NCBI RefSeq assembly: GCF_028453695.1 | Contig: NC_135779.1 | Coordinates: 5,902,831 to 5,966,830, forward strand | Length of the DNA stretch: 64,000 nt | DNA from: Augochlora pura | Lineage: Eukaryota; Arthropoda; Insecta; Hymenoptera; Halictidae | Reading direction: 5' to 3' | In this document: positions 12,626-25,872 of the stretch, piece by piece | Layout of the letters: each line of letters opens with the position of its first letter | Position numbering within the stretch: the first letter of the stretch is position 1 | Notes under the pieces: generated by a model | Databases searched by the model: none | The model's input: only the letters and a program-made list of their open reading frames with translations | What the model was told of the DNA's origin: nothing | Position numbers and translations under genes: made by a program

Positions 12626-12827
12626 GTCTTTCTGCACGCGGTCTCTAATACGATTAATCGAAATAAACTTGTTCGATATATTGGTACAGCAAATGTACCA
12701 ATATCATTTTTGCAACATTCGTTTTATGTTAAACGCGTGAAATCCGAAAGACCGATTTTTTGGCAGGTTCGAAATAAAATTAGCAATAGTTGAAAATATT
12801 GAAAGAAATCGCGGCGTGCAGAAAGAC
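12626..12827. mobile_element. Small MITE-like element with 14-bp terminal inverted repeats
   Basis: GTCTTTCTGCACGC at the left end is exactly matched by GCGTGCAGAAAGAC at the right end, 202 bases overall. Inside is a perfect 10-bp stem, ATATTGGTAC / GTACCAATAT, with a 7-base loop (12678-12704). There is no coding capacity, so it would be non-autonomous. I could not identify a clear target-site duplication, so the superfamily is undecided. Confidence 0.6.
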
Positions 12828-12990
12828 CCTACCTACCTAAGAAATATATTACCACTCAAAGGATTGCCGGGCAACCCTTTGGTCACTGTACTCGTTAAAA
12901 AATACTACAATTTCTACGTAATAATTTCTGGAAATATTCACTCACTACTTGATGACAGAAGACAGCTGCTTTAGAATTCCGGAACAGGAA

Positions 12991-13050
12991 GACATCCCGA
13001 CGAAGAAGCCCGCAACGGGAAGACATCCCGACGAAGAAACCCGCAACGAT
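12991..13050. repeat. Two-copy 31-bp direct repeat
   Basis: GACATCCCGACGAAGAA followed by CCCGCAACG occurs at 12991 and 13022 with one difference. It sits immediately before the 519-bp satellite. Confidence 0.7.
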
Positions 13051-13130
13051 CCTCTCGATCTCCGCTTCCGTCCACACATGAGCCGTGCACCACTTGCATC
13101 CACGTAGTTGTAAAGAACAGGAGTTCTAGT

Positions 13131-14768
13131 GAAATAATTTTTTTCAGCAGAAATTCAATGTCACTTGCAATTTAATACTTAGAAAAATTAATTTTGACTT
13201 GTATACAATATTAAGTACTCACTTGGATGACCACAGCTGATTACTACGATGGCCGCTAGTGACCACAGGTAGACCAAGGGTCAGCAGTAATCAATGGAAG
13301 TCCATCTTGAATCGGAAAAATTTAGTCAGAATATTTTCGAGGACCGTCTTACGAAACACGTTTACATACTTGCCAGGTCAATAACAGACTGAGGGAACGA
13401 AAGACAACATTGCGCAGTACGCCTAACTTTCAGTAACGGTCAACAATGATTTGCATATTGCTTATTCCTGATTTCATAATATTTCTTTCACCAATAAATT
13501 TATTATTTCCGATGCCTAAAAATTTATAACATTTCCGATAATTAGAAGTACGGTCAAGCATTCTATTTTCTATTTTTACATTTAACATGTTAGTGACAAT
13601 AATTGATAGAATCAGAGATGTGAAATAATTTTTATCAGCAGAAATAACTCGAGAAATGTTTGCGTTAATAAATTCAATGCCACTTGCAATTTAATACTTA
13701 GAAAAATTAATTTTGACTTGTATACAATATTAAGTACTCACTTGGATGACCACAGCTGATTACTACGATGGCCGCTAGTGACCACAGGTAGACCAAGGGT
13801 CAGCAGTAATCAATGGAAGTCCATCTTGAATCGGAAAAATTTAGTCAGAATATTTTCGAGGACCATCTCACGAAACACGTTTACATACTTGCGAGGACAA
13901 TAACAGACTGAGGAAATGAAAAACAACATTGCGCAGGACGCCTAACTTTCAGTAACGGTCAATAATGATTTGCATATTGCTTATTCCTGATTTCATAAAA
14001 TTTCTTTCACTAATAAATTTATTATTTCTGAAGACTAAAAATTTATAACATTTCCGATAAATAGAAGTACGATCGAGCATTCTCTTTTCCATTTTAACAT
14101 TTAACATGTTAGTGACAATAATTGATAGAATCAGAAATGTGAAATAATTTTTTTCAGCAAGAATAACTCGAGAAATTTTTGCATTAATAAATTCATCGTC
14201 TCTTGCAATTTAATACTTAGAAAAATTAATTTTGACTTGTATACAATATTAAGTACTCACTTAATTGCCTCATCGAATTAATGACGACTGATTATCACTT
14301 GAATAACCACAACTGATTACTACGATGGCCGCTAGTGACCACAGGTGGACCAAGGGTCAGCAGTAGTCAATGGAAGTCCATCTTGAATCGGAAAAATTTA
14401 GTCAGAATATTTTCGAGGACCGTCTTACGAAACACGTTTACATACTGACGAGAACAATAACAGACTGAGGAAATGAAAAACAACATTGCGCAGGACGCCT
14501 AAATTTCGGTAACGGTCAGCAATGATTTTCATATTGCCAATTCATTATTTTAAAAAATATCTTTCACCAATAAATTAATTATTTCCGATGTCTAAAAATT
14601 TATAACGTTTCCGATAATTAGAAGTATGGTCAAGCATTCTCTTTTCTATTTTTACATTTAACATGTTAGTGACAATAATCGATGGAATCAGAGATGTGAA
14701 ATAATTTTTTTCAACAGGAATAACTCGAGAAATTTTTGCGTCAATAAATTCATTGTCTCTTGCAATTT
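13131..14768. repeat. Tandem satellite, about 519-bp unit, three copies plus partial
   Basis: The block GACCACAGCTGATTACTACG ... GGTCAGCAGTAATCAATGG recurs at about 13225, 13744 and 14301 (offsets 519 and 557 bases; the third unit carries about 38 extra bases near 14262-14300). The junction motif GAAATAATTTTT..CAGCAG with CTCGAGAAAT..TTTGC is seen at 13621, 14141 and 14697, with a shortened copy at 13131. Each unit contains TGATTACT and AGTAATCA about 40 bases apart, a potential hairpin. Copies differ by a few percent by eye. The unit is non-coding. Confidence 0.85.
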
Positions 14769-14769
14769 A

Positions 14770-16460
14770 ATTTTAACAATCCTTAGAGGTTTTTTGGAGG
14801 GTTTACTAATATCATTTGAATGTTCCTTTGGGGGACCAATTGTTTTACGTTGATATCTTCTGTATGCTTGTTTGCGTGAATTCATTTTTGTGGAGACTTT
14901 TTGTGGGTTAATTTGTCGGAGTTTTTTTATGGGAATCAAAGTCCCAAGCAAACTCAACTACTTGGCCTATTTTACGTTGCCCTGGCAATGTTTTTTATTG
15001 GGATATAGTAATCGTGAATGAGACACGTTTTGTTTATTTCATGTTTTCAGGTTAATTAACTTTCCTTTCGATATAGGAGGAGCGAATAAATAACGTTTAT
15101 GTTTAGTAGATCGTGCGAATACCGTATTTAGCAACAGTGTCTCGTAATTGCAACAGTGAATTATTTTCCACAGTCTGCTGATTGTACACTCTGATCTAAT
15201 TAGGCATCGTTTGTTCGAGACAGAAACAGGGGCAATTATGAACGTGCTGTAAAATTACATGAAAGGCAATAAGCATGACACTCCGAAACTAAATGCGCAC
15301 ATTTACTACATTCTGTAGAGCTTTCTTGAAGACATCGTGGTGTCAACCCTTTGCATTCTGCGCCATTTTCACTCCAGAAATATTTTAGACTATATTTTAG
15401 TCATATATATAGCTAAATATTATATGACTTATATATTTTATGTAACTTATAGATTTTATACGACTTACTGTTACCATTTATGCATACAAAATTAAGTCTA
15501 TATAATAATTATACTTTCAGCAGTATTTTTAAAAAAGTAAAAAGATTCGATAGTGTAACAATTTTACTATAACATTATATAATTATTTCGAATGGTTCCT
15601 GAAAAGCTGCAAAGGTTCCCCAAAGTGAAAAAAAGAGTTAACAATTTCCCTCACAGCGTCACTATGATTTCCAATTTTACTTGATATCAAATTAAATTTT
15701 GTGAATATATTTATTTATGATATTATATAACAGCAGAATTATATATTTAATAGGACAAATATTGCACAATAAATATAACTATGTTATTCTAGCGAACGTG
15801 TTAATTATACCATGGCTCACACGAAAATCCAAGGAATAAAACAATGCGCGATCAATTTCCCCAAAGATCGCGATCAAAGTAGGTCCTACACCCCTTACAC
15901 CATTCGTCTAAAATAAGGGTGGGTGAGGGCGGCGCAGGGTTGGACGGGGGGCGAGAATTTCTAGGGCTCGATATCTTGCCGACATCTCGGGAAGTTTATC
16001 GTAAGTCTACGAAACGGCCGCGCATGTAAATGCAATTATCATCTAAATTGCGGGAAGTTACGAGTTCGCGCCGCGTCTCGGTCCGCGCCTCGCGGCTTCC
16101 GTCCCAGCTGTTTGCGCTCCCCGGGGAGGACAATTAAGCAAGGAGGACTGCATATTTAAATTGTTATTATACAGACTCCGCGGAGCCGTGACCGCCTCTC
16201 TGTTTATTGGAATAATTTTGTATCGAGATCTGGAATTTGCTATAGGAATCGTCTTAGCCGATTGGTTGCTCGAATACTTATATTAATTTTTTAAATAGTT
16301 GATCGTTCTTGTTATTTAGTTATTATAGCTCATTGTTAAGAAATTTTTTTTACCTTCGAAAAAGTCACACAGGAGACTAAATCAACGAAATTGTCTCTAT
16401 GCTGAATTTTGCTGCTGTATTTTAATACAAAAGCAATTACAAAAATTTCCTTCACTTGCA
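14770..16460. other. AT-rich spacer, no gene supported
   Basis: A minus-strand open frame of 89 codons overlaps the satellite edge (14688-14957). It is Lys/Arg-rich but has no domain I recognise. A degraded TCAACCCTTTGCA transposon end lies at 15342. The rest is AT-rich with a GC-rich patch at 15.9-16.2 kb. Confidence 0.4.
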
Positions 16461-16660
16461 TTAACCCTTTGCACTCGAAGCCACTTTAAATACAAGTCTA
16501 AAATAAATGTTCTGAAATTGATTCTTGTGACTCACACAATTGAACAATTATACTGTCAACATATTTTAAACCTAAACTTTGTTAATATAAAAATTATTTC
16601 AGAAGCGTTAAAAAAATGTTAGCGATGCCTCAGAGTCGCCACTCAAGTGCAAAGGGTTAA
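16461..16660. mobile_element. TTAA-flanked MITE, CCCTTTGCACTCGA family (full length)
   Basis: Both ends are bounded by TTAA. The left end reads TTAACCCTTTGCACTCGAAG and the right end is nearly its reverse complement, ACTCAAGTGCAAAGGGTTAA. The 200-base body is AT-rich with the conserved phrase AAATCTAAAAT/AAGTCTAAAAT found in other copies. TTAA target sites with C-rich-start terminal repeats are characteristic of piggyBac-type elements, so this is probably a non-autonomous piggyBac-like MITE. Confidence 0.7.
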
Positions 16661-17454
16661 CCATCCCATACAGTTTCTACGAACGCAATTACAGCTCGAT
16701 CCACCCCTAGAACGCCTCGCCCCATCACGGACAAAGTTGCCCGCCGCGAGATGCAGCTCACGAATCGAACTCCGGCAAAAAGCCGAAGCCCGTATAGCAA
16801 AACTTGGATTTCAATTTCTTCGACAATAACGCCGAACCAACACAGACCGTGGAAGCATCACCGTCGACACACTTTCGAACTGTCCTCATCCCCCGTCGCC
16901 ATATAGAACCGCCGAGTCTCGGTGCCGCTCGGCATCGCGATCGATCACGACCTTCTGACCATAATCAGACCGAAACGAAGATAAGGAGGTCGGAGGCCAA
17001 GAGGAGAATCGTCCTATAATTTTCTATTTTTTTTCTGCCTATAATTTTCTATATTTTTTGTTTTTCCAAGCTGGGGTGCTTCGAGGGCGAGTTCCGGGTC
17101 GCGTGTCCGTCACCCTCGCGCCCCATTCGCCCCCGAAACGCTTTCATTTCCGAAGGCCGTGGCCCGGCCACGTGGCGCTACGAAATATTCCGGTCGCCGA
17201 AATATTCAGGCTTATTTCGGGCTTTTTTCTCTCCGTTTCCGGCCGGCTCGCCCTCGCCGCAGGCTCGTCGCCGGCGGCGGCGCCAATCACGCGGCCTCGC
17301 ACGATCATCCGGAGAGAGGAGAGAAGCAATCAACGCCGCATAGATCGCCCCGATCGGGCGAAGGTGGCCCCGTACCTTCATGCAACTTTTCCGGTGACCC
17401 CCGTGCTCCGTCAGCTGGCGGCAATTTCTTTTTTTCGTGGACGCCCTGCCATCA

Positions 17455-17520
17455 ATTTCTTTCTTTCTTTATTTCTTTCTTTTTTTCTTTCTTTCTTTCT
17501 GCCTGTCTTTCTTTCTTTCG
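17455..17520. repeat. (CTTT)n microsatellite
   Basis: A run of TTTCTTTCTTT units with a few interruptions in an otherwise GC-rich region. The overlapping reading frames of up to 244 codons here are low-complexity artefacts. Confidence 0.85.
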
Positions 17521-18699
17521 CTGGCCGACGCACGTGCGTGTGGACACCCTTGCGCGTGAAGATCGAGCGATACGGGGAAATGGTAGCCGTGGGGTGGAAG
17601 CTCGGGAGAGGAAGCTTTCGAGTACCTTTGAATCGCAGGACAGTTTGCCAGATGGGACGCGGACGGAGTCCGAGAGGATATTTATTTTCGGCCCGTGATT
17701 CATTCGCTGGCACCCTAACGGTGACACGGTTAATCGACTGCGAGAGAGACCTCGGATTCGCTGGGGTTAACATAATTTTGGCGGAAAGGTAACAATTTTT
17801 TAAAATACCGGAGGAGGTTATTTCGCGAGGGGAAAGTGACTCTTGTTAAATAAAGATCGTGCATTGTTCAAGAGCTTAAATCATCGACGACTTTACGGTA
17901 AGAAAAATGTCTTTCTAAATCCTTGATTCCTTAAATCTTTAAAGTTTCAACCCTTTGCACTGGAGTTGCGACTCTCTGGTACCACCGAAATTCTTCCATC
18001 ACGTTCCAAAATCATTTTTAACCCTTTTCGCTCTAGTAATGACCCTAAGGCACAGCTAAGATTATTTTATCACGGCCCAAAATAATTTTTATATTATGAA
18101 AAATTGGATTTCAAAAATTAAAAGTATAACTGTTGTTGCATGAGTTAGAGATGCATATACAAGATTCATATGCATAAAATACTTTTTGTTATATAAACTG
18201 GAAATGCTACGTGTCAGAAAAGTTACTTTAAAGTTCAAATGGCCTCGCGTGCAAAGGGCCAGTACACTATTGTTTCCTGAGATTTTACGCGATGCCGCCG
18301 CGTTCGCGGAAAACGCGCAACAATACGTATACATGTATACATATAGCTAACAATCCCAGCGTAGGTTCACCGGCGTAAAAAAAAGACGAAGCGGCCACGC
18401 ACGTACGGCGAACGGTTCTCCTCCGAGCCAGAAAATTAAGGACGGCTCGGCCAGAAGCAGCCTAAGAAGTATAATTCGATAAACACCGTCTCCGGCCGAA
18501 CACAATCGCTCCGACTTCCTCCTTCCCCGTATTACCGGAGCACTCGACCGGCTAACGCTCCCCTCTATCCATCCCGGGCATAATAAAACCGTGCGGCGAC
18601 GGTGTCCATAAAAGAGCAACGCACTCCTGGAGAAGAAATTATTCAAGGAAGAAATTTTGTTGGAAGAAATCTACTCCGCCGCTCTGCTTGCCGGCGCGA

Positions 18700-18938
18700 T
18701 TAACCCCTTGCACTATAATAATAATTTTACTATTATAATAATTTCTTTTAAATCGAAATCAAATTTAATTGTTCTCAAATTTTAAAATTCTTATCATTCT
18801 TGTCAAAGTCTAAAATTCTCATCAAAGTTTAAAAATGAAAGTAGATAAAAATAGCGGAAGAAAGAAAAATTGTTTGACACTGTTAGGGAAAATATTAAGA
18901 ATAAATAAGTGCTGACGCAGCGTAGTGCAAAGGGTTAA
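18700..18938. mobile_element. TTAA-flanked MITE of the same family
   Basis: The left end is TTAACCCCTTGCACTA and the right end TAGTGCAAAGGGTTAA, with TTAA at both borders and an AT-rich interior. The right TTAA is shared with the next element, so two copies lie end to end. Confidence 0.65.
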
Positions 18939-19125
18939 CCCTTTCAATTCGAAGTCATTTGGACTGCAAATCTAAAATAATTTTTCTGGCTTCTAGTATT
19001 TAAATTTTATATAAGAAAATTCATTCTATGCATATGAAATTGAGTCTCGGGACTCGTATAACAATTACAACAATTTTTATATCTATAAAAATAATTTTTG
19101 AAAGTGTTACAAAAATTTCAATGGC
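18935..19125. mobile_element. Partial MITE running into the assembly gap
   Basis: It begins TTAACCCTTTCAATTCGAAG and continues with AAATCTAAAATAATTTTTCT, the same interior phrase as the copy near 2555. The right end is lost in the N run. Confidence 0.55.
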
Positions 19126-19225
19126 NNNNNNNNNNNNNNNNNNNNNNNNNNNNNNNNNNNNNNNNNNNNNNNNNNNNNNNNNNNNNNNNNNNNNNNNNNN
19201 NNNNNNNNNNNNNNNNNNNNNNNNN
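19126..19225. other. Assembly gap (100 N)
   Basis: Exactly 100 N, a placeholder gap that falls inside a transposon copy. A repeat-caused assembly break is therefore likely. Confidence 0.99.
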
Positions 19226-19719
19226 CTCCGAGGACCCCAATGCTAGCTTCTCGAAAAAGACCTGCCGTCATAAAAATCAAATTTGCGAACAGTAACAGCT
19301 GCGCGGTGAAGTTAGCTGACCCACCGCCATTTCCTAACTGTTTAACGATACACTCGAGGGGGGGGGGGGGGCGGATTAAAACGGGAAGCGGGCCGCGCGC
19401 TCGGTTCGGTATCGAGAGGGCCCATCACTTTTTAACGAGGTTGGCCTTCCCCTCTTCTATAAATCAGAATGGCGGTCGGTGGGAAGGGATTTATCGCGGA
19501 ACTTTTAAAGAAAGCTTAGCGGGACACGCGTGGATAAGGGTGCGCCAACAGTGATCCGGCGATACGGTGGCCGCGGTGGTGGTGGTGGGAATCGCAGCTA
19601 CGTTAGTGGGGATTCAGGTGACAGAGACGGAAAATGGTCCAGGAGGAAGGGTCGTTACAGGAGGGGGCCGTAGGGTGGTTATGACGCTGGTGTAACCTTG
19701 GCAACTCTGCATCCCCCTT

Positions 19720-19958
19720 TCTCGTGGCCGACACCGTCCTCTCTCGCCCTTTCCCTCTCTTTCGGCCTCACCCCTCTTCGGCCGTCCTCTCTGCTGCTCT
19801 CGCTCCCTCTCACTTTCTCTCTCTCTGCTACTGTTACTGTTCCTCTCTGGCTCTTTGTCTCTTTCTGGTTCTCTTGCTATCTCTTTTACTCTCTCTTCCT
19901 GCGTCTCACTTTCTCTCTTTGAGCGTGTTTCTGTCATTCTTCCTTTCTCACTTGACAT

Positions 19959-19991
<33 letters not shown>

Positions 19992-20480
19992 GATTTTTCT
20001 CTGTTTCTCTTGCTATATCTTTCTCTTCCTGTTTGTCTTACTTTCTCTACCTGTTTCTGTCATTCTCCCTTTCTTACTTTACATTTCTCTTCCTCCCTCT
20101 TTTATTTTATCTCCCACTTTTTTTCATTTTACCTTGCTTTTTCTCTTTCTCTGTTATTTTACTTCTTTGTTCTCTTTCTTTATTATTTTACCTCTCTTTT
20201 CTCTCTCTCTCTCTTCGACACTCATTTCACCTCTGTCTTTTCCTCCCTCTCCCTCTTATTTTACCTTCTGTTTCTTCCTCACTCTGTCTTACTCTCTTTC
20301 TGTCTCCCTTTCAATCTCTTTCCCTCTTCTTCCCTCTCTCTCTCTTACTCTCTCTCTCTCTCTCCCTCCCTCTCTCTCTCCCTCTCTCGAGCAGGTCCTC
20401 CCCCCGTCTTCCCCCTTTTCTCGCCCCCTCAAGAGCTTCACTCCAGCTCCCTGTCTCCTTTTCATTCAGCCACCCCCGAT
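19720..20480. repeat. Long polypyrimidine (CT) tract
   Basis: About 750 bases made almost wholly of C and T, with TCTCTCTC cores and interspersed TTTTAC, CTTACT and TCATTT words. It yields overlapping open frames of 226-335 codons rich in Ser, Leu and Phe. These are artefacts of the lack of purines, not genes. Confidence 0.9.
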
Positions 20481-21840
20481 TCGCCTACTCAACTGCAAAT
20501 TTCTGCTCGTTCTTTCTCCGGACGGAGCACATTGACGGAGAACCCGTGCCGCCTCGTACACCGTCCCCCAACCCCGCCGCGCAACCCCCACCCATCCGCC
20601 TACAAATGGAGCAAAAGTGGAGCGTGTTCCTGTTCGAATGCACACGCTCGTTTCGCACCGCGCCGTCCCCCCTCTATCGTCATCGACAGCCCTACGCCCG
20701 ACAATCCCGCTACCCCGATACTTTTCCATAGCTCATTTGTCTTTCATCCACACGGACCACCACCTTCGCAGCTCCCGCGGATCGTCTTTTTAACCACCCA
20801 GGGAGCCTGGAAGCGGTGAAATGAAGTTCGAACCGTCTTGTCGTCTTCCAGCGAGTCCTCGCTTTTAGCGATACTCCCATGATTGCGACTTATGTTGGCG
20901 CTTCTATACAGATCATAATTACTGCAAATTTTAACCTAATTATAGATTGAATTTTTAAGAATTTTTTTACACTTGTTTGTTTGATTTATCAGTAGACTTT
21001 TTGCAAGAATTTCCAAAAAGAAGCCAAGTAAAGATATTAAAAGAATTAAAAAGATATTGTCATCTTGTTTTAGAACTAATAAACATACTAAAGCATAAAT
21101 AATTCTTTAATTCACCTTCTCGCAATGCCGGTTAAAAATAGACAAACATCAGGATAATTATGAACATTTCATAGCTTCTTAATCGTCGACAATAGTCTCA
21201 CAAGTTGCCCAAAACAGTTGTTCAAACTAAAGGTGCATTACGATCATTCGGTATCGATGTTAGGACACTTACTATATCCAGGTCCCAAGTTCCAGTAATT
21301 GAGACAACGTCGGCCCGGTATAAACGCAACAGGAGACTACAGGTAGGAGGACGGGCACGATAACCGATATCCCCCGGAATGTCCTGCAAGCCCTTTGTTC
21401 TGAAAGAGACCTCCGAGCACCGCCGAAACCGCGACCGGTCGGGTCTAATGACCCTCTAAACGGTCCCGGGCGGTATAGTCCCTCCCCCCCCCCCCCCCCC
21501 CAAACCCCATGAAATAGTCAACAATTATACGATTAGCAGGTCATCGATGCGCCGCCGGCAACAGCACGCGCGAGCGTCATCAGCGGGGAAATCGATAGCT
21601 GTACGGGAATTATTGCGGTGGAAGACGACACCTTCCATATTCCGGGAACGTTACGGGAACGTTCCGGTGACGCGGGTCCGGCGCAACCCGGGTCCGTCGT
21701 TGACCATGCGAAATGATGGTACCCACCATTGTTCATAGATACCATTATTACCATTACACGGTATCATTATTGACAGACAGATCGGTCCCGCATTCATATT
21801 CATGCCGATCCAATAACGGTCGCCTCGGCAACAGCACAGC

Positions 21841-21885
<45 letters not shown>

Positions 21886-21893
21886 CTCTATCT
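21841..21893. repeat. (CT)n microsatellite
   Basis: A nearly pure CT run of about 50 bases. Confidence 0.9.
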
Positions 21894-22237
21894 TTTCTCG
21901 TCTCCGCATTTCCTCCCTTCGCCCGGCTTTTTAGAGAGAAAGAGAAGATTTCCGCCGCGCGATCGGCCTCCCCGTTCAATCTCCCGTACAATGAAAATCG
22001 TGCCTTTTATCCGCGAGGCAGCGTTAACGGCATCAATCGCGTCGCCCCGGTCGCTGATTAAGGACGCGGTTACATATTTACCGACGACGGCCGCATATTC
22101 ATGAGACCGGCCACCACGCTCTCGAAGCTCGCGTCCTCTTTGCGAACCGGGGGACAAAAAAGCGAACGATGTTCGACGATGTTCTACAATGTTTACGGAC
22201 GGACCGGCCGCGGCGCGATATAGACGTTCAATCTTCT

Positions 22238-22450
22238 GTGAGAGATGGATAGAGATGTAATAGATAGGGAGATAGGTAGATAGATAGATAGACGGATAGA
22301 TAGATAAATAGATAAAGATAGATGGATATGTAGATAGATCGATAAATAGATAGATAGATAGACAGATAGATAAATAGATAAATATAGATAGTTAGATATA
22401 GGGAGAGATAGAGTTAGAGATAGATAGATAGGAAGAGAGAGATAGGGAGA
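22238..22450. repeat. (GATA)n array
   Basis: About 200 bases of TAGATAGATA units with GGATA, AGATGG and AAATAGATAAA variants, then GGGAGAGATAG units. GATA-type simple repeats are common in animal genomes. Confidence 0.9.
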
Positions 22451-24168
22451 GCTAGAGGGTGGGAGAGAGTGAGCGGTGCCGGAGGAATCGCCGGGAAATC
22501 GAACTTGTGGATTGCCGGCCGCGAGAACTGGGTCAAGATGCGAAAAACCTGAGCAATTTCGAACTTCTCCATGACGGATCACGCGACGCCAAAGAGGTTC
22601 CATGAAATCGGAATAGTTCGCCGTTGAAACCGAAATTGGAAAGCTTCAATTTAATGTAATGCTTGCTATTCTCGATTTTAAAGTAATGCTAAAGCCAATA
22701 TCGAATCATTGGGGTACGTAACGAGCTTGTCAACTTCGTATTGAATTAGCAAGGAATTAATTTGCAGAGCAAAAATGTTAATCCTTTAAACTTGAAGCCT
22801 TCTTACCTCGAATTCCAGCACTAAAACACATATCATTAAAATAACCCTTTCAGATTAGCAATTCCAGAAACCATCAAATATCTGTAATAACAGCCGTACC
22901 AGATTTCAAATTACGTTACTTTCGTCTCCTATTACTTTCGACCGCCGCATAAAGATCCCGAATGCAGCCTACAAGATGACTGAGGCAAATGAGCCCCTGG
23001 CCGCAATAATGTCGTCAGTTTCGCGGGCTTATTGCGCCGGGCTGGCGGGCCTCGTGGCGGTTTGCGCGGCACTTAATATCTCGGCCCGCCTGTAAGCCCG
23101 GGCCTCTCGCGCGCAATATTCGGGCTCCGTTTCTCGTGTTTCGTTTCCGCGGGGTAATTCCACCGTTCCGCTGACACGACGTGGAATCGGCCGCATGCCG
23201 CGCGCGCGCGCGGGCATACCTCCGCAGAGATATTTGTCTGCCACCAGCTCGGACGCACTGACCAGGAATTCGACGGTGCCCGCGGAACACACAATCGCGT
23301 GTGCACCGGGTCGATAACCGAACCGCGCCGGGTAACGAACGCGCGGACCGCCGACGGGACTCGTTACCCGAACCGATGGAACTCGATCGGAAAAATTAGC
23401 GGCTATCGATATTCTGACTTCTCCGTGTCCTGGCAAGCCCCTCGTCGCTCCTTTGATCGTTGGTGAAAATTCTCGCGCCTGCCGGTAATAAGAATTGCGA
23501 CGATGGTAGAAATATTTCAAATCTATTTAGTATAGTTTTGTAAAAACTCGGAAAGAAATTAGGAAAAATGATTAGAAAATTAAAAAACAGCGTGGAAATA
23601 AGAAATGGAACTGTTACTTATTGAAGATATTAAAAGAACATTTCCCCGAGGATAGTCGACAACGATATACCATTGTCCGTCACTGAGAGGGTTAAAAGAG
23701 GAGACACTTGACCTAAATTACATTTCCCACGAGAAACTCAAACAATTACTTTTCATAACGATCCAGAATTTCATCATCAAAATAAAGACAATTCAAGAGA
23801 ATTGTTAAACATTTCTACTGTTTCATATAAATATGACTTCATTTATTATACTTTACTCTTCCTTCCGCTCGCAACCCTAATACACACATTGGTAAAATGT
23901 ATCCATGGTTATCCAAAAATTCTAGAAAACAAATCTAAAATAAAAATCGCAAATCTAATGAACTATAGCAAACTGTCCAGCCGATTTGCAACTGCCGATA
24001 GAAAATGCAGCCGGTAGAATTCTGGCAAAGGCGTGGCACAGTCGTGGGGAGCGGTCCTAATAGCTGAAGAACAGCAGTTAGGTTGCCTTTGGTATCGGTT
24101 CAGAGCCCATTGTCTAACAAAAGCAGAGCCCGGGCTTCGGATTACGTGGAACTCGACTTGTAGAGAAC

Positions 24169-24170
<2 letters not shown>

Positions 24171-24207
<37 letters not shown>

Positions 24208-24262
24208 TGGAGGGAGCAGAGCAAGAGGGGTAGGAAGAGAGAGAGAGAGAGAGAGAGAGAGG
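24171..24262. repeat. Two (GA)n arrays
   Basis: Two GA runs separated by GTGGAGGGAGCAGAGCAAGA sequence. Confidence 0.9.
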
Positions 24263-25872
24263 CAGGGAACCGTTGACCGGAACAAACGAGCAGTTTAATT
24301 CAATGTATCAAAAGCTCGTGCGACAGTTTCGTAGCCCGAACGGGGTTGCGCACGGTGTTTCGCAATCCCTTCGGTTCGCCGCGCCGCCCTCCTTGGTTCC
24401 CGGGGCTTTGTGTGTTTTGACGGGGGTGCTAACTGACCCCGTGGCTTTCAGGGATCGCGCGGCGGCGGCGGCAGCGGCGGCGGGATCGAGAGAGGCGGGT
24501 TGTTCCCGCTCAAGAGCAGAAGAGGGTGGCATTAGGTCGAGGTCACCAGGACGCTCGAACCGATCGATTCAGCCAGCCAGCCAGCCAGCGCCAGAGAGAG
24601 AGAGAGAGCCTCGGCTTCAACCCTCTGTGGTGCTCCGACCCTCCGTGCCTCCCTCCCTTCGACCCGCTCGCCGCAACACACCCCCGACCCATCTTCCACC
24701 GCGACCTTCTCCTCCGCTGGAAACCCAAATACCGCCGCCATCTCCGATTCCCGGCGGCGGCCGGCCCCGCGCGATCCACCGGCTCATTACGCCACTATTT
24801 ACGTCCCGTTGCGTTTAACAAAAAGCTCCGGGCTGCTGGCCCAACGGAAACAGGGGCTCCCGAGAACCCCGGCGAGGCTCAACACGTGGATGCCCCACAT
24901 TCGGGGGTCGGGCTTTGATCAGCTGTTTGCCCGGGGCATCGACGCCCACGGATCGCCGTGCACACGACGGGGGACTCGCGTCGATCAATCTTGATCGCCC
25001 TGCGATACTTAGGCCGGTGCAGCGCCAATTACCGTCTTGTTAGCAGAGTATGGATCTTACGTGCAATTAACTCTTTAGTGAACGGTAGCCTGTGAATTGG
25101 CTATTATTAGCAATAATTTATCTATTATTGAGCTGAAGGTGTTAGATAGAGCTAGTGTAAGCTCCTATATTGTTATATAAATTTTGAAATATTTAATAAG
25201 ACAAGTAGGTATTTTTCAATTCCGAGTAACCCTTTGGTGAAGTGCTAACATTGAAATCTCTTAGCTAGAACGATTTATTTCACCGAAATTTGGCTATCAT
25301 TAATTCAGTATTTTCTTCGGCTTTTTTACAAGCTTTATGGAAGATTCGGTATTAACAAATTGAAACAACTTTTATATCAGCTTAATAAATAAATCATTCA
25401 TTGAACTGATATGAAAGACTTTACTATACCTTAGTCAAACTTCTTTATGACACTGTATAGTATTACGAGGGCATATTTTGCACCGAGTATTTAATATCTT
25501 GTGTTTTGTACTTTGAACAATTCTTAACCAATAAAAAAAACTCTTCTCGAACAACAAAATCGCGCAACTCGCCGTCAGATGGCACCGCTTCGCGATCTTC
25601 GTAATCGAGGGGCATTGACGTTCGCCGTCATTATCCGTCTGTCTCATGTTCCGTTTCACGTATTTCGTCGCCACCCCCTTGTGCCCGTCACCTGTTTCCT
25701 TCTCCCCTTCCTTTTTTTTTAATCGCAAACGCCCCGGTCGTTTTAAACGTCAAACCGCCGGTTTCTACATACTATATTTTTAGCAGTTTTTTTTACTCGC
25801 GGCCACGCGCACGGAAGCGAGACAGCAACGTTCGGTTATCATATATCAATATCAACGAGATATCAACGTTCG

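Larger units (their letters stand above)
20480..25780. other. Intergenic stretch with microsatellites, no gene supported
   Basis: It holds a C homopolymer at about 21484-21501, a CT repeat at 21841-21893, a GATA-type array, and two GA arrays (24171-24262). GC-rich frames at 22.2-23.5 kb and 24.3-24.9 kb overlap on several strands and show no domains. Confidence 0.45.

Noticed and set aside
14688..14957. 89-codon Lys/Arg-rich minus-strand frame
   Set aside because: Half lies in the satellite repeat and it has no recognisable domain.
17058..17792. 244-codon open frame
   Set aside because: GC-rich sequence around a CTTT repeat; several overlapping frames on both strands, no domain.
19724..20731. 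335-codon plus-strand open frame rich in Ser/Leu/Phe
   Set aside because: Produced by a polypyrimidine tract that cannot form stop codons easily; overlapping frames are equally open.
22193..22603. 136-codon minus-strand frame of Ser/Tyr/Leu/Ile repeats
   Set aside because: Direct translation of the GATA microsatellite.
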